Of a stretch of DNA of 24,190 bases, positions 13,652 through 19,568 are shown in pieces. Numbering within the stretch: position 1 is the first letter of the stretch; each line of letters starts with the position of its first letter. The DNA comes from a virus, in the IMG/VR virus record IMGVR_UViG_3300031841_002377, positions 1 through 24,190 of that record; one strand, given 5' to 3'. A model generated the notes under the pieces. It was given only the letters and a program-made list of their open reading frames with translations. It did not search any database and was not told the DNA's origin. The position numbers and the translations under genes were made by a program.

Positions 13652-13660
13652 ACTGTCTAT

Positions 13661-13846
13661 ATGGATAAAAACGTAAATAAACAAATGCGTAAGCAATTCT
13701 TGCAAAACATAGAAATGGATAAGTTTCTAGAAGCAACTATTGAGCAAATGAACTCATTAAGAATGAATGGTACAAACCTAGTTTCTGATATGGATGAGTT
13801 TGTAAATGGATACTTAGCTATTTGTAAAAAATACCCAATTAAATAA
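13661..13846 (+). CDS. Small helical protein, 61 aa
   Basis: ATG 13661 lies nine bases after the connector stop, with no Shine-Dalgarno. A TAGACT (13649-13654) ends six bases before the ATG, which matches the leaderless spacing seen at other genes in this window, though TAGACT is a poor -10 match. The protein is helical and basic at its start (MDKNVNKQMRKQFLQNIEMD) and contains the stretch DMDEFVNGYLAICKKYPIK at its end. No family was recognised. Confidence 0.6.
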   Translation: MDKNVNKQMRKQFLQNIEMDKFLEATIEQMNSLRMNGTNLVSDMDEFVNGYLAICKKYPIK

Positions 13847-13852
13847 ATAAAA

Positions 13853-14092
13853 ATGGCCAGATACGATTATAAGTGCCGTAGTTGTTCGCATATTTTTGAA
13901 GTTACTCATTCTATTAAAGAAGACCCAAAAATTAAATGTGAAAAGTGTAAAAAACTTTGTGATAGACAATTACCTAATACAGTTTATCTTTATGGAACTG
14001 TTGGTGTTGACTGGAATACTGACCCAAGTAAAGCATCTCCTAAGATGAAACAAAGAGCTCAACAAGCGACTAAGAGAAAGAGACAGTTTTAG
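13853..14092 (+). CDS. FmdB-type zinc-ribbon protein, 79 aa
   Basis: Starts MARYDYKCRSCSHIFEVTHS, the classic opening of the FmdB/CxxC_CxxC_SSSS regulatory zinc-ribbon family, with the second cysteine pair in KCEKCKKLCDR. The C terminus is basic (KMKQRAQQATKRKRQF), suggesting nucleic-acid binding. In phages these proteins are common near head genes and their role is not settled. There is no ribosome binding site before the ATG at 13853; the short distance from the preceding stop (13846) suggests reinitiation. The 3' end overlaps a converging small gene by 23 bases. Confidence 0.8.
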   Translation: MARYDYKCRSCSHIFEVTHSIKEDPKIKCEKCKKLCDRQLPNTVYLYGTVGVDWNTDPSKASPKMKQRAQQATKRKRQF

Positions 14093-14165
14093 TCAGATTT
14101 TCGCATACAGCGCAAACAACTTTACCTTCTGGGACAGGACGTCCGCAATCTAAACATTTAGACAT
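14070..14165 (-). CDS. Tiny zinc-ribbon protein, 31 aa
   Basis: Last gene of the leftward operon. The frame runs from ATG 14165, overlapping the stop of the SET-domain gene by eight bases, to TAG at 14072-14070. The product begins MSKCLDCGRPVPEGKVVCAV and has C4-x2-C7 and C18-x2-C21, a complete zinc-ribbon pattern with 10 residues between the pairs. Its 3' end overlaps the converging FmdB-type gene. A perfect cysteine pattern in so short a frame, coupled to an upstream gene, makes it likely to be real. Confidence 0.65.
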   Translation of the reverse strand: MSKCLDCGRPVPEGKVVCAVCENLTKTVSFS

Positions 14166-14460
14166 CATATAAAGTATATGTTAGCAGAATTTCTTCGTCT
14201 GGCATAACATCCTTATTTATCAAAAGATAGTAATACTTACCAATCTGTATAAGTTCACTGTTTGAATCTTCACTGTGGTTTATAAAACCACCTAAAGGTG
14301 TTCTTATTCGGTTATCTTCAAAATCACTGTTTTCTATGTGAGACACACCTAAGTTTGTACCTTTAGAAATTATTTGCGTCGAGAATAGGCCTAAGCCCTC
14401 GATAGGAGAGTTTTTAACGGTTACTTCTTCGGGAAGGGGCCGATAGTTATCTTTTTCCAT
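14158..14460 (-). CDS. SET-domain protein (putative lysine methyltransferase), 100 aa
   Basis: SET domains transfer a methyl group from S-adenosylmethionine to protein lysines. The motifs are in order: GLGLFST (22-28), NHS (61-63), and DEEILLTYTLYD (88-99), which corresponds to the GEEL..DY end motif with Tyr95 as the expected catalytic tyrosine. At 100 residues it is a minimal SET domain without the post-SET zinc site. ATG 14460 is preferred because GAGAGGG precedes it by four bases; the frame is open 12 codons further upstream. The start overlaps the preceding zinc-ribbon gene. The target, phage or host protein, is unknown. Confidence 0.8.
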   Translation of the reverse strand: MEKDNYRPLPEEVTVKNSPIEGLGLFSTQIISKGTNLGVSHIENSDFEDNRIRTPLGGFINHSEDSNSELIQIGKYYYLLINKDVMPDEEILLTYTLYDV

Positions 14461-14566
14461 TTTCCCTCTCAGATAACGAAAAATAACATTCATCACAAAT
14501 TATAAGGGAGTCTTTGAAGTTTAAAGGTTCTTTGCATTTAACACAATGCGTTCTTTCATTCGCCAT
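14447..14566 (-). CDS. Tiny zinc-ribbon protein, 39 aa
   Basis: Frame from ATG 14566 to TAA at 14449-14447. The product begins MANERTHCVKCKEPLNFKDS and has C8-x2-C11 and C24-x2-C27. The start overlaps the end of the preceding gene by 11 bases and the end overlaps the SET gene start by 14, so it sits within a chain of coupled genes. The ribosome binding site is weak, consistent with translation by coupling. It is a separate protein from the 31-residue ribbon 300 bases downstream, but of the same style. Role unknown. Confidence 0.68.
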   Translation of the reverse strand: MANERTHCVKCKEPLNFKDSLIICDECYFSLSERENGKR

Positions 14567-14714
14567 CTTCAAACCACTCTTTAGGAAATCCCTCATTATT
14601 TTTTTCAATTTCCCATAAACGCATTTCGTTTTGCCATTCTAGACGTTCAACTAGATGTTCTAGACCGTTAATAACGGATTCTAATAATCGTACAAGTATT
14701 CTTCTGAGCGCCAT
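14556..14714 (-). CDS. Small helical protein, 52 aa
   Basis: Frame from ATG 14714 (alternative ATG at 14726 gives 56 aa) to TGA at 14558-14556. GGGAAAAG precedes the 14714 start. It begins inside the 3' end of the lysin gene and ends inside the next zinc-ribbon gene. The sequence is amphipathic and leucine-rich (MALRRILVRLLESVINGLEH, then LVERLEWQNEMRLWE), ending FPKEWFEDGE. A helical, possibly membrane-associated or partner-binding peptide is plausible; its position after a lysin would suit a lysis accessory, but that is inference. Confidence 0.6.
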   Translation of the reverse strand: MALRRILVRLLESVINGLEHLVERLEWQNEMRLWEIEKNNEGFPKEWFEDGE

Positions 14715-15232
14715 TTCTTTTCCCATTTCTTTTCGTTACCCCAGCAAAATTTGCTAGCGTTCCAATCTTTCCAATTAAGTTTACTATAAGTATCTTCGGC
14801 AAGCAAGGATGCCATTTGGATATTGTAATAAGGTACGAACTGAACACGACGAGCTGACAAACCATCCTCATTAATACCTAAGAGTGAACCGAAGTACGGT
14901 TGCCCGTACCTCAGTATTATCCACTCATTCCATTTGGGCATATTATGCTTTGCAGCTACCCAATCCCACGTGGATGGAATAAATTGCATTACTCCCGAAT
15001 CATCTGCTGATTTTCTATAAGCAGAAGATTTGCCTCTGCTCTCACACCAACCAATTCTTACGGCAGTATATAAATTTTCTTCGTCAAAATGTTCTACGTA
15101 TTCGGGTAAGTGTTGAACCATATTTTTTGGTATGTTATCTAAACATCCAACAATTTCGTTTAAGTTAGTAGTAGAGAGCTGGGTATCCCCTTGTCCAAAA
15201 CTGGCTATTAATAATATGCAACTTGTAATCAT
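14681..15232 (-). CDS. Transglycosylase/lysozyme-like lysin, 183 aa
   Basis: Probable cell-wall hydrolase cleaving peptidoglycan glycan strands. The core reads RIGWCESRGKSSAYRKSADD followed by SGVMQFIPSTWDWVA: Glu64 in ESRG is the expected catalytic acid, and SGVMQF-x3-TW is the usual second signature of SLT/resuscitation-promoting-factor-like domains. C63 and C163 could form a disulfide. The N terminus (MITSCILLIASFGQ) is short and hydrophobic, an imperfect signal peptide lacking basic residues. It may be an endolysin or a virion-associated enzyme. The TATATT box six bases before ATG 15232, with TTGACA 18 bases further up, gives it its own leaderless promoter. Confidence 0.75.
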   Translation of the reverse strand: MITSCILLIASFGQGDTQLSTTNLNEIVGCLDNIPKNMVQHLPEYVEHFDEENLYTAVRIGWCESRGKSSAYRKSADDSGVMQFIPSTWDWVAAKHNMPKWNEWIILRYGQPYFGSLLGINEDGLSARRVQFVPYYNIQMASLLAEDTYSKLNWKDWNASKFCWGNEKKWEKKWRSEEYLYDY

Positions 15233-15238
15233 AGGGTT

Positions 15239-15268
15239 AATATAAGTGACCTATGGTCTTGTTGTCAA
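15239..15268 (-). promoter_or_regulatory. Leaderless promoter of the lysin operon
   Basis: On the minus strand: TTGACA (15268-15263), 18-base spacer, TATATT (15244-15239), then AACCCT and ATG 15232. There is no Shine-Dalgarno. The -35 box overlaps the stop of the upstream gene. Confidence 0.65.
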
Positions 15269-15495
15269 CTATTTAATTTTTTTTCAGCATCAGCTATAGC
15301 TAGAGATTTAGAATTACCTACTCCAAATGAAACTTGAGACATCCCAATCTTGCCTCTTTCATTCATGTAGCTCTTAAATATCTGAGCTTCGAAGACTAAC
15401 ATATAATCGTTATAAGAAACGTTATAGGTATAGCCCTCTTTTTCAAACTGTTCGTTCAAAAAAGCTGGTGCATCATCTTGTCTAATGTCTACCAT
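15265..15495 (-). CDS. Hypothetical protein, 76 aa
   Basis: Leftward gene upstream of the lysin. ATG 15495 is preferred; a GTG at 15513 would add six residues. An extended -10 box (TGTTAGAAT, 15512-15504) ends eight bases before this ATG and the ribosome binding site is poor, again a leaderless layout. The protein begins MVDIRQDDAPAFLNEQFEKE and contains an aromatic middle (YTYNVSYNDYMLVFEAQIFK), then a likely C-terminal helix. It looks like a small soluble alpha/beta domain. No family was recognised. Confidence 0.65.
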   Translation of the reverse strand: MVDIRQDDAPAFLNEQFEKEGYTYNVSYNDYMLVFEAQIFKSYMNERGKIGMSQVSFGVGNSKSLAIADAEKKLNS

Positions 15496-15503
15496 TACTC
15501 TTA

Positions 15504-15512
15504 ATTCTAACA
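15504..15512 (-). promoter_or_regulatory. Extended -10 promoter of the 76-aa gene
   Basis: TGTTAGAAT on the minus strand (TGn plus TAGAAT). It is overlapped by the inverted repeat CTAAC/GTTAG (15507-15511 and 15518-15522), which could be an operator. No clear -35 is seen. Confidence 0.45.
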
Positions 15513-15582
15513 CACTTTGTTAGCTGAAATCACGAAATTCGTAAAAAACACCAAAAAAAAATAAAAAAAATTATTTAAGCCT

Positions 15583-15600
15583 ATAAACATTGGGGTTTAT
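15583..15600 (-). terminator. Possible leftward insulator hairpin
   Basis: ATAAAC (15583-15588) pairs with GTTTAT (15595-15600). On the minus strand it is followed within 30 bases by long T runs (complement of the A tracts at 15544-15571). It could block leftward read-through into the divergent region; the A tracts may alternatively bend DNA. Confidence 0.3.
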
Positions 15601-15633
15601 CTGTAAAAATCAATGAATTTAAGGTATCTCGAT

Positions 15634-15662
15634 TTGACAAGAAACAGTACGTCAGTTATATT
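15634..15662 (+). promoter_or_regulatory. Sigma70-type promoter for the 15694-16574 genes
   Basis: TTGACA (15634-15639), 17-base spacer, TATATT (15657-15662). Transcription would start near 15669, with AAGGAG (15683-15688) before the ATG at 15694. Confidence 0.75.
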
Positions 15663-15693
15663 AGAGAATGACTATAAAACAAAAGGAGATGTT

Positions 15694-15954
15694 ATGAATA
15701 CAGAAAAACTCGAAATCGAGTATCACGTGCTAAAAGATTCAGTTGCTAAACAGCAAAACTGGCCTTATAGCCCACTTCAAACAGAACTAATAGATGAGGG
15801 TGTTGTCTATGTTGATAAAAAAGCTCAGCAAGACATCGTTACCATTACAGAATGGGTAAATAACGAAACTCGAATCTACAACAAAAAAAATACCGACAAA
15901 TCTATCACTTTCAGAGTAAGACTTGGTTCTTACTTTGATGGCGAAGAAGAATAA
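15694..15954 (+). CDS. Hypothetical protein, 86 aa, Glu3 tail
   Basis: ATG 15694 is chosen because AAGGAG lies at 15683-15688 and the promoter at 15634-15662 would not cover an upstream ATG at 15613 in the same frame. The product begins MNTEKLEIEYHVLKDSVAKQ, appears beta-rich later (SITFRVRLGSYFDGEEE) and ends in three Glu. Unlike the early operon, the ribosome binding site of the next gene lies after the stop, so this acidic tail is not forced by an overlapping signal. No family was recognised. Confidence 0.75.
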   Translation: MNTEKLEIEYHVLKDSVAKQQNWPYSPLQTELIDEGVVYVDKKAQQDIVTITEWVNNETRIYNKKNTDKSITFRVRLGSYFDGEEE

Positions 15955-15968
15955 AAGGAGATAACAAT

Positions 15969-16574
15969 ATGAATAAAAAAATATGGAATAATGGAGACCG
16001 TCCACAATCTGTAGTAGCAAGCAGAATTGCTGAGAACGAACTCGCAGATTTAAAAGATGTAGAAAGAAAGGACATTTCTGACTACTCCGTAAATCAATTA
16101 AAAAGGAATCTTATTGATATCAAGTCTTATGGACTTTGGTCTCAAGATATTCCCGAAGTAAAAGACCTTGCGATAGGTGATACATTTGAAGTACCTCACT
16201 TCACATTTACACCTTATCGTCGAAGTAGAGGTAATTACAATGTTTGTAATGCTGTGTTCAAAGTTTTGGACAAGAAAAGTATAAGCAAAGTAACAGAAGT
16301 GTTAAACGCTGACGGCACTAAGTTCGGAAAGCGTAAAACTAAGACTTCTTATGTTTTACTTGAGTGTGACCAAGATAGAGACCAAGGTCCCGACAATTGG
16401 TTTGAGAGATGTTCTGAATTTAGCTCTCGTAGAGAGGGCGGAGGACAGTACTATCCTCTCAAAAAGAAGAAACAAAAATGGGTTTCTCAAAAACAGATAC
16501 TTATGATGTTTCTGAAAGATGGAGGACTTTGTCCTCTAAAAAGACGCGGACAAGATTGCAGGTACTGCAACTAA
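15969..16574 (+). CDS. Hypothetical protein with C-terminal Cys cluster, 201 aa
   Basis: ATG 15969 follows an AAGGAG. The N-terminal third is charged helix (AENELADLKDVERKDISDYS). The middle looks like a beta domain (IGDTFEVPHFTFTPYRR, then TSYVLLECDQDRD) and the C terminus is basic with a cysteine group (GGLCPLKRRGQDCRYCN), which could bind zinc with C128/C138-region cysteines. The combination suggests a nucleic-acid-binding protein, but no family was recognised. Its gene ends just before the terminator-like hairpin at 16600-16621. Confidence 0.75.
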   Translation: MNKKIWNNGDRPQSVVASRIAENELADLKDVERKDISDYSVNQLKRNLIDIKSYGLWSQDIPEVKDLAIGDTFEVPHFTFTPYRRSRGNYNVCNAVFKVLDKKSISKVTEVLNADGTKFGKRKTKTSYVLLECDQDRDQGPDNWFERCSEFSSRREGGGQYYPLKKKKQKWVSQKQILMMFLKDGGLCPLKRRGQDCRYCN

Positions 16575-16599
16575 TTCGTTTCATATAAATCTTATGGCT

Positions 16600-16621
16600 A
16601 GCGGAGTTGACAAACTCCGCT
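16600..16621 (+). terminator. Perfect hairpin with embedded -35 box
   Basis: AGCGGAGTT (16600-16608) pairs perfectly with AACTCCGCT (16613-16621) around a GACA loop, followed by TTTGT. It can act as a terminator for the preceding gene. The loop contributes to a TTGACA at 16607-16612, so the same inverted repeat may be an operator of the next promoter. Confidence 0.6.
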
Positions 16622-16635
16622 TTGTCATATAAGGT
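16607..16635 (+). promoter_or_regulatory. Promoter candidate for the HTH/zinc-finger gene
   Basis: TTGACA (16607-16612) followed by TATAAG at a 15-base spacing (16628-16633) or TAAGGT at 17 (16630-16635). The -35 lies inside an inverted repeat. The leader then carries GGGAGG before ATG 16660. Confidence 0.5.
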
Positions 16636-16659
16636 AGAAGTATTACTGGGAGGTAAGAA

Positions 16660-17406
16660 ATGGCAAGAGACTACACCTTTGATGTCAAAGGTTTAATTAA
16701 AGAGATAGAGTATAAGCCTTGGGCAGATAACGTCTCTTTAGGAGAAAAATACGGAATATCTAGAGAAAGAGTTAGGCAAATCAGAATACAAAATGATTTA
16801 CCAACTTCTATAGATGCAAAAAAACAATGGATGATTGATAACTTCAATCTCTTTATTGATGGAGCTAGGAATGGTAAAACAATTACTAATCCAAGATTCG
16901 TAAAACAATTTCCAATGAGTTCAAAACTTATGAAAATAGTTTTAGATGAAAATCCAACTCTTAAGAACTTGTATGAGTCAGCATTAGAAGATTGGGCAGA
17001 TAGAATGGCTAATCCAACACATAAAACTTGTTTGATTTGTAAACAGAATAAGCCTATCAATGACTACTATACTTCTAAATCAGCTCGAACAAGAGATGGC
17101 TTCGACAGAAAGTGTAAAGAATGTAATGTTCGTGCCGTAAGTAAATATTACGAGTTACGAAAAGACAAACCTAAAACTATACCAACTGAAAAGTATTGTT
17201 CTGCAGTTCCCGAACTTGGAAAGTTACCAGCTTCTGAATTCAGAATAATGACTTCAGCCAATACTGGACTACAACCACAATGTACTCCATATCAAGACTT
17301 CTTCGTTAAGTTTAGAAAAGAACAAGAAGTAGACGATGCAAGAGAATTAGCAAGATTAGCAACGATAGCATATTACAAAGATTACAGTTCGGTCACTGCA
17401 AATTAA
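16660..17406 (+). CDS. Putative transcription regulator: sigma-region-4-like HTH plus zinc finger, 248 aa
   Basis: ATG 16660 with GGGAGG at 16650-16655. Residues 25-47 (VSLGEKYGISRERVRQIRIQ) match the sigma70 region 4.2 helix-turn-helix, the part that reads -35 DNA. Residues 124-155 hold C-x2-C and C-x2-C separated by a KPINDYY...RDGFDRKCKEC segment, the zinc finger commonly found in phage HNH-associated proteins. A second, degenerate copy follows (C180 and C208 only, the partner cysteines lost). No HNH nuclease residues are visible. It has its own promoter and terminator. A late-gene activator or sigma-like factor is the most attractive reading; a homing-endonuclease remnant is the alternative. 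Confidence 0.6.
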   Translation: MARDYTFDVKGLIKEIEYKPWADNVSLGEKYGISRERVRQIRIQNDLPTSIDAKKQWMIDNFNLFIDGARNGKTITNPRFVKQFPMSSKLMKIVLDENPTLKNLYESALEDWADRMANPTHKTCLICKQNKPINDYYTSKSARTRDGFDRKCKECNVRAVSKYYELRKDKPKTIPTEKYCSAVPELGKLPASEFRIMTSANTGLQPQCTPYQDFFVKFRKEQEVDDARELARLATIAYYKDYSSVTAN

Positions 17407-17443
17407 AATGTGATATACTGGAAGTTCATCTTGTCTATGTCGA

Positions 17444-17477
17444 GACCGACCCTCGTGGTCGGTTTTGGCTTTTTTGG
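17444..17477 (+). terminator. Intrinsic terminator
   Basis: ACCGACC (17445-17451) pairs with GGTCGGT (17457-17463), plus a flanking G-T pair, loop CTCGT, followed by a T-rich tail with six consecutive T (17471-17476). It closes the regulator unit before the tail operon. Confidence 0.85.
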
Positions 17478-17480
17478 GAC

Positions 17481-17489
17481 TGCTAGAAT
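17481..17489 (+). promoter_or_regulatory. Extended -10, leaderless promoter of the tail operon
   Basis: TGCTAGAAT (TGn-TAGAAT) ends six bases before the GTG start at 17496. It immediately follows the terminator. No Shine-Dalgarno precedes the GTG. Confidence 0.6.
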
Positions 17490-17495
17490 AAGTAT

Positions 17496-17837
17496 GTGCC
17501 AAAGATATCAACATCATTATTAAACGAAAGCGTTACTATCCAGCGATTGACTGGTTCATCTGTTGACGACCGAGGACTTAGCACAGCTACATTTGCTGAT
17601 ACATCAACAGTCCAAGCAAGAATAATTAGAAACAACTCCGTATCAGAAACTAGAACTGGTTTTGCTATATCAAGCAATACAGAATTCGCAGTAATTGTAC
17701 AAGGAGATGTGGATGTTACTGTAAAAGACAGAATCAAAATAGGAAGTGATTACTATGAGATTGAATCTGTTAATGATACAAAAGATAGATTTGGAAATAC
17801 TTTTTACACAGAAATAAGAATAAGTAGCGGGTTCTAA
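17496..17837 (+). CDS. Head-tail joining / head closure protein, 113 aa
   Basis: HK97 gp7 / SPP1 gp16-like stopper. The signature SVTIQRLTGSSVDDRGLSTA, then TFADTSTVQARI, a middle strand and a last strand (DYYEIESVNDT) is typical of the Phage_H_T_join family, and the length is normal. The start is GTG 17496; an ATG two bases earlier is out of frame and quickly stops. It appears leaderless, behind TGCTAGAAT. The stop shares a base with the next ATG (TAATG). Confidence 0.82.
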   Translation: MPKISTSLLNESVTIQRLTGSSVDDRGLSTATFADTSTVQARIIRNNSVSETRTGFAISSNTEFAVIVQGDVDVTVKDRIKIGSDYYEIESVNDTKDRFGNTFYTEIRISSGF

Positions 17838-18796
17838 TGGCAGTAGATAAATTATTCGGAGTAGCAATAAGAGCAGTAGGTGAAAGAAGATTACCTATGC
17901 GTAGGTTCACTGGTGGAAGTGGACAAGTTCCTAGGTACTTAAATGTTCCTAGAAATGTAAATGAAATATCAAAACTTAGAAGTTCTCTTTATACATTTTC
18001 TGTTGCTGCTGGTGACATAACATCTATGATACCAGGCAAGTTTATGCCTAACCTTAGAAACAATGCACTAACAATGGCTAGAGGTCTTGGTGATATTAAC
18101 GCTATCAACAAAACCATAATGAAATTAACTGGTGGAGGAAGTGGTGGTGCTGTAGGAGAAAGGTTCGCTAGACGTTTAACTGGTAGAGCTTCTGGTGTTA
18201 TAGTAAGAAAGATACCTGGCGATAACCCAGCATCACGTTTATTACGTTCAAGAATGGGTGCAGAATTACAAAGACAACAAAACAAATTATTTAGACAAGG
18301 CGGTAAAGCTGTACAAGTTACAGGTAAAGGAAAAATCAACGCTGGTATGGGTAATAAATATATTCAAGATAGATATGATGAATTTTTATTTAAGTTTGCA
18401 ACTGACTTTGTTACTTCTGTACAAAAGTATGTACCAATTGATACTGGTGCTTTGATTAAATCTGTACAAGTGAGTAACAGAAGTATTTCTGGAAATGAAA
18501 ATGAAGTTGCAGTAACAATGGGTGATAACAATAATGTTTACTATGCTCCAGCAGTTGAGTTCGGTCGTGGTGCAGGTGTATCTGGCCGTCAACCAACTGG
18601 TATAAAGAATACTGCAGGAGTACCACAGAGATTTGAAAACTACAAAGGCTTCCAGCCAACAAGAGCTCCTTTGCGTAAAGGTGCTATCGCTGTAACAAAC
18701 AAATACAAAGGACTTCTTAAAGAAACAAGTGGAAGTATTACTACAGATAAAATACCAACATTCTTAAGACAAAGCCTTAAAGGAGTATTCGGATAA
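17837..18796 (+). CDS. Tail completion protein, HK97 gp10-like, with long N-terminal extension
   Basis: The C-terminal part, from about residue 187, is the gp10 family: TDFVTSVQKYVPIDTGALIK, then strand SVQVSN, YYAPAVEFGRG, a loop and a C-terminal helix. Family members are normally 110-160 residues. Here about 185 extra residues precede it, rich in Gly, Arg and Asn (for example GGGSGGAVGERFARRLTGRA), probably partly disordered. The extension is in one uninterrupted frame with no internal ribosome binding site standing out. It is coupled to both neighbours by one-base overlaps (TAATG). The extension's role is unknown. Confidence 0.75.
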   Translation: MAVDKLFGVAIRAVGERRLPMRRFTGGSGQVPRYLNVPRNVNEISKLRSSLYTFSVAAGDITSMIPGKFMPNLRNNALTMARGLGDINAINKTIMKLTGGGSGGAVGERFARRLTGRASGVIVRKIPGDNPASRLLRSRMGAELQRQQNKLFRQGGKAVQVTGKGKINAGMGNKYIQDRYDEFLFKFATDFVTSVQKYVPIDTGALIKSVQVSNRSISGNENEVAVTMGDNNNVYYAPAVEFGRGAGVSGRQPTGIKNTAGVPQRFENYKGFQPTRAPLRKGAIAVTNKYKGLLKETSGSITTDKIPTFLRQSLKGVFG

Positions 18797-19245
18797 TGCC
18801 ACAATCATTACCAGACGCAGAAATATTAGCTAGGACTTGGGCCTTAAGTAAAACATCTATTACTGATATTGTTGACCAAAAGATAGCAACAAGATTACCT
18901 CAAGATGCAGAAATGCCTTTCTTAGTTATTACTAGATTAGGTGGAACTCCTTTGTCTGGAGAGGCATTAGTAGATGAAGCTTTACTTCAATTAGATTGTT
19001 ATGCTGGAAAATACGCTACAAACGATACAAAAGGACAGCCAGATTACGCTACCGCATATAATTTAGCTAGTGCAGTTGTAGCTGAAGCTTTTGACCAAAA
19101 CCCAGAAATTTTAACATCGAGTGGTGGAGTCAGTGGAAAATTGTCTGGATTTACCATTCAAAATGGTCCACAACGCATCGACGAGCCAGAGCTCGGATTA
19201 GCACGCTATACTATAGATATAGTAATGATTTACGGAGCTAAATAA
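18796..19245 (+). CDS. Tail terminator-like protein (gp17/DUF3168 type), 149 aa
   Basis: By position (after the gp10-like gene, before the tail tube) and by sequence this is the tail terminator that caps the tube and docks it to the head. Typical features are the N-terminal helix, the strand pair MPFLVITRLGG, then LLQLDCYAGKY with a following helix, and the last strands (QRIDEPELGLARYTIDIVMI). Length is normal. It overlaps its neighbours by one base on both sides. Confidence 0.75.
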   Translation: MPQSLPDAEILARTWALSKTSITDIVDQKIATRLPQDAEMPFLVITRLGGTPLSGEALVDEALLQLDCYAGKYATNDTKGQPDYATAYNLASAVVAEAFDQNPEILTSSGGVSGKLSGFTIQNGPQRIDEPELGLARYTIDIVMIYGAK

Positions 19246-19535
19246 TGAAGAAAGTTAAAGTAAATCCAATACTTAAAAGAAGTGTTGGGCAAGTCAGAGA
19301 CGAGAAACTTAACTGTTATTTCACTCACGATGAGTGGTGTGATGTTACAGAAGAGGATTGGAAACGTCTTAAAGAGGCTACGTTCAAACACGGAGACCTA
19401 CGGGTTTCAATGTATGTAGCCGATGGTGAGGCAGCCTTTGGAAATGTTGATACGCTTGAAAAAGCTAAAACAGCAGAGCCAGTTATCGAGGAAGAACCTT
19501 TTTGGGAAGAGGACGAAGTACAAGAAGAAGAGTGA
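19245..19535 (+). CDS. Small acidic protein, 96 aa
   Basis: ATG 19245 shares a base with the previous stop. The first 60 residues look like a compact domain (MKKVKVNPILKRSVGQVRDE; THDEWCDVTEEDWKRLKEAT) and the end is strongly acidic (PVIEEEPFWEEDEVQEEE). No family was recognised. A gene of this kind between tail terminator and tube protein is common in siphoviruses. The three-Glu end is not next to a ribosome binding site for the following gene, which has its own TAGGAG. Confidence 0.75.
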   Translation: MKKVKVNPILKRSVGQVRDEKLNCYFTHDEWCDVTEEDWKRLKEATFKHGDLRVSMYVADGEAAFGNVDTLEKAKTAEPVIEEEPFWEEDEVQEEE

Positions 19536-19568
19536 CAAACTCTTCCAATTTAAAGTAGGAGATTAGTA

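Noticed and set aside
14668-14871. Second leftward frame overlapping the lysin's 3' half
   Set aside because: It overlaps the conserved lysin domain and has no start signal; the third frame (start 14714) is better supported by coupling and ribosome binding site.
15613-15693. Upstream ATG extension of the 86-aa gene
   Set aside because: The -35/-10 boxes at 15634-15662 lie inside this extension and a strong AAGGAG stands before the ATG at 15694.
16660-17406. HNH homing endonuclease
   Set aside because: The zinc finger resembles that found in HNH-associated proteins, but the His-Asn-His core residues are missing; only the finger and an HTH are visible.
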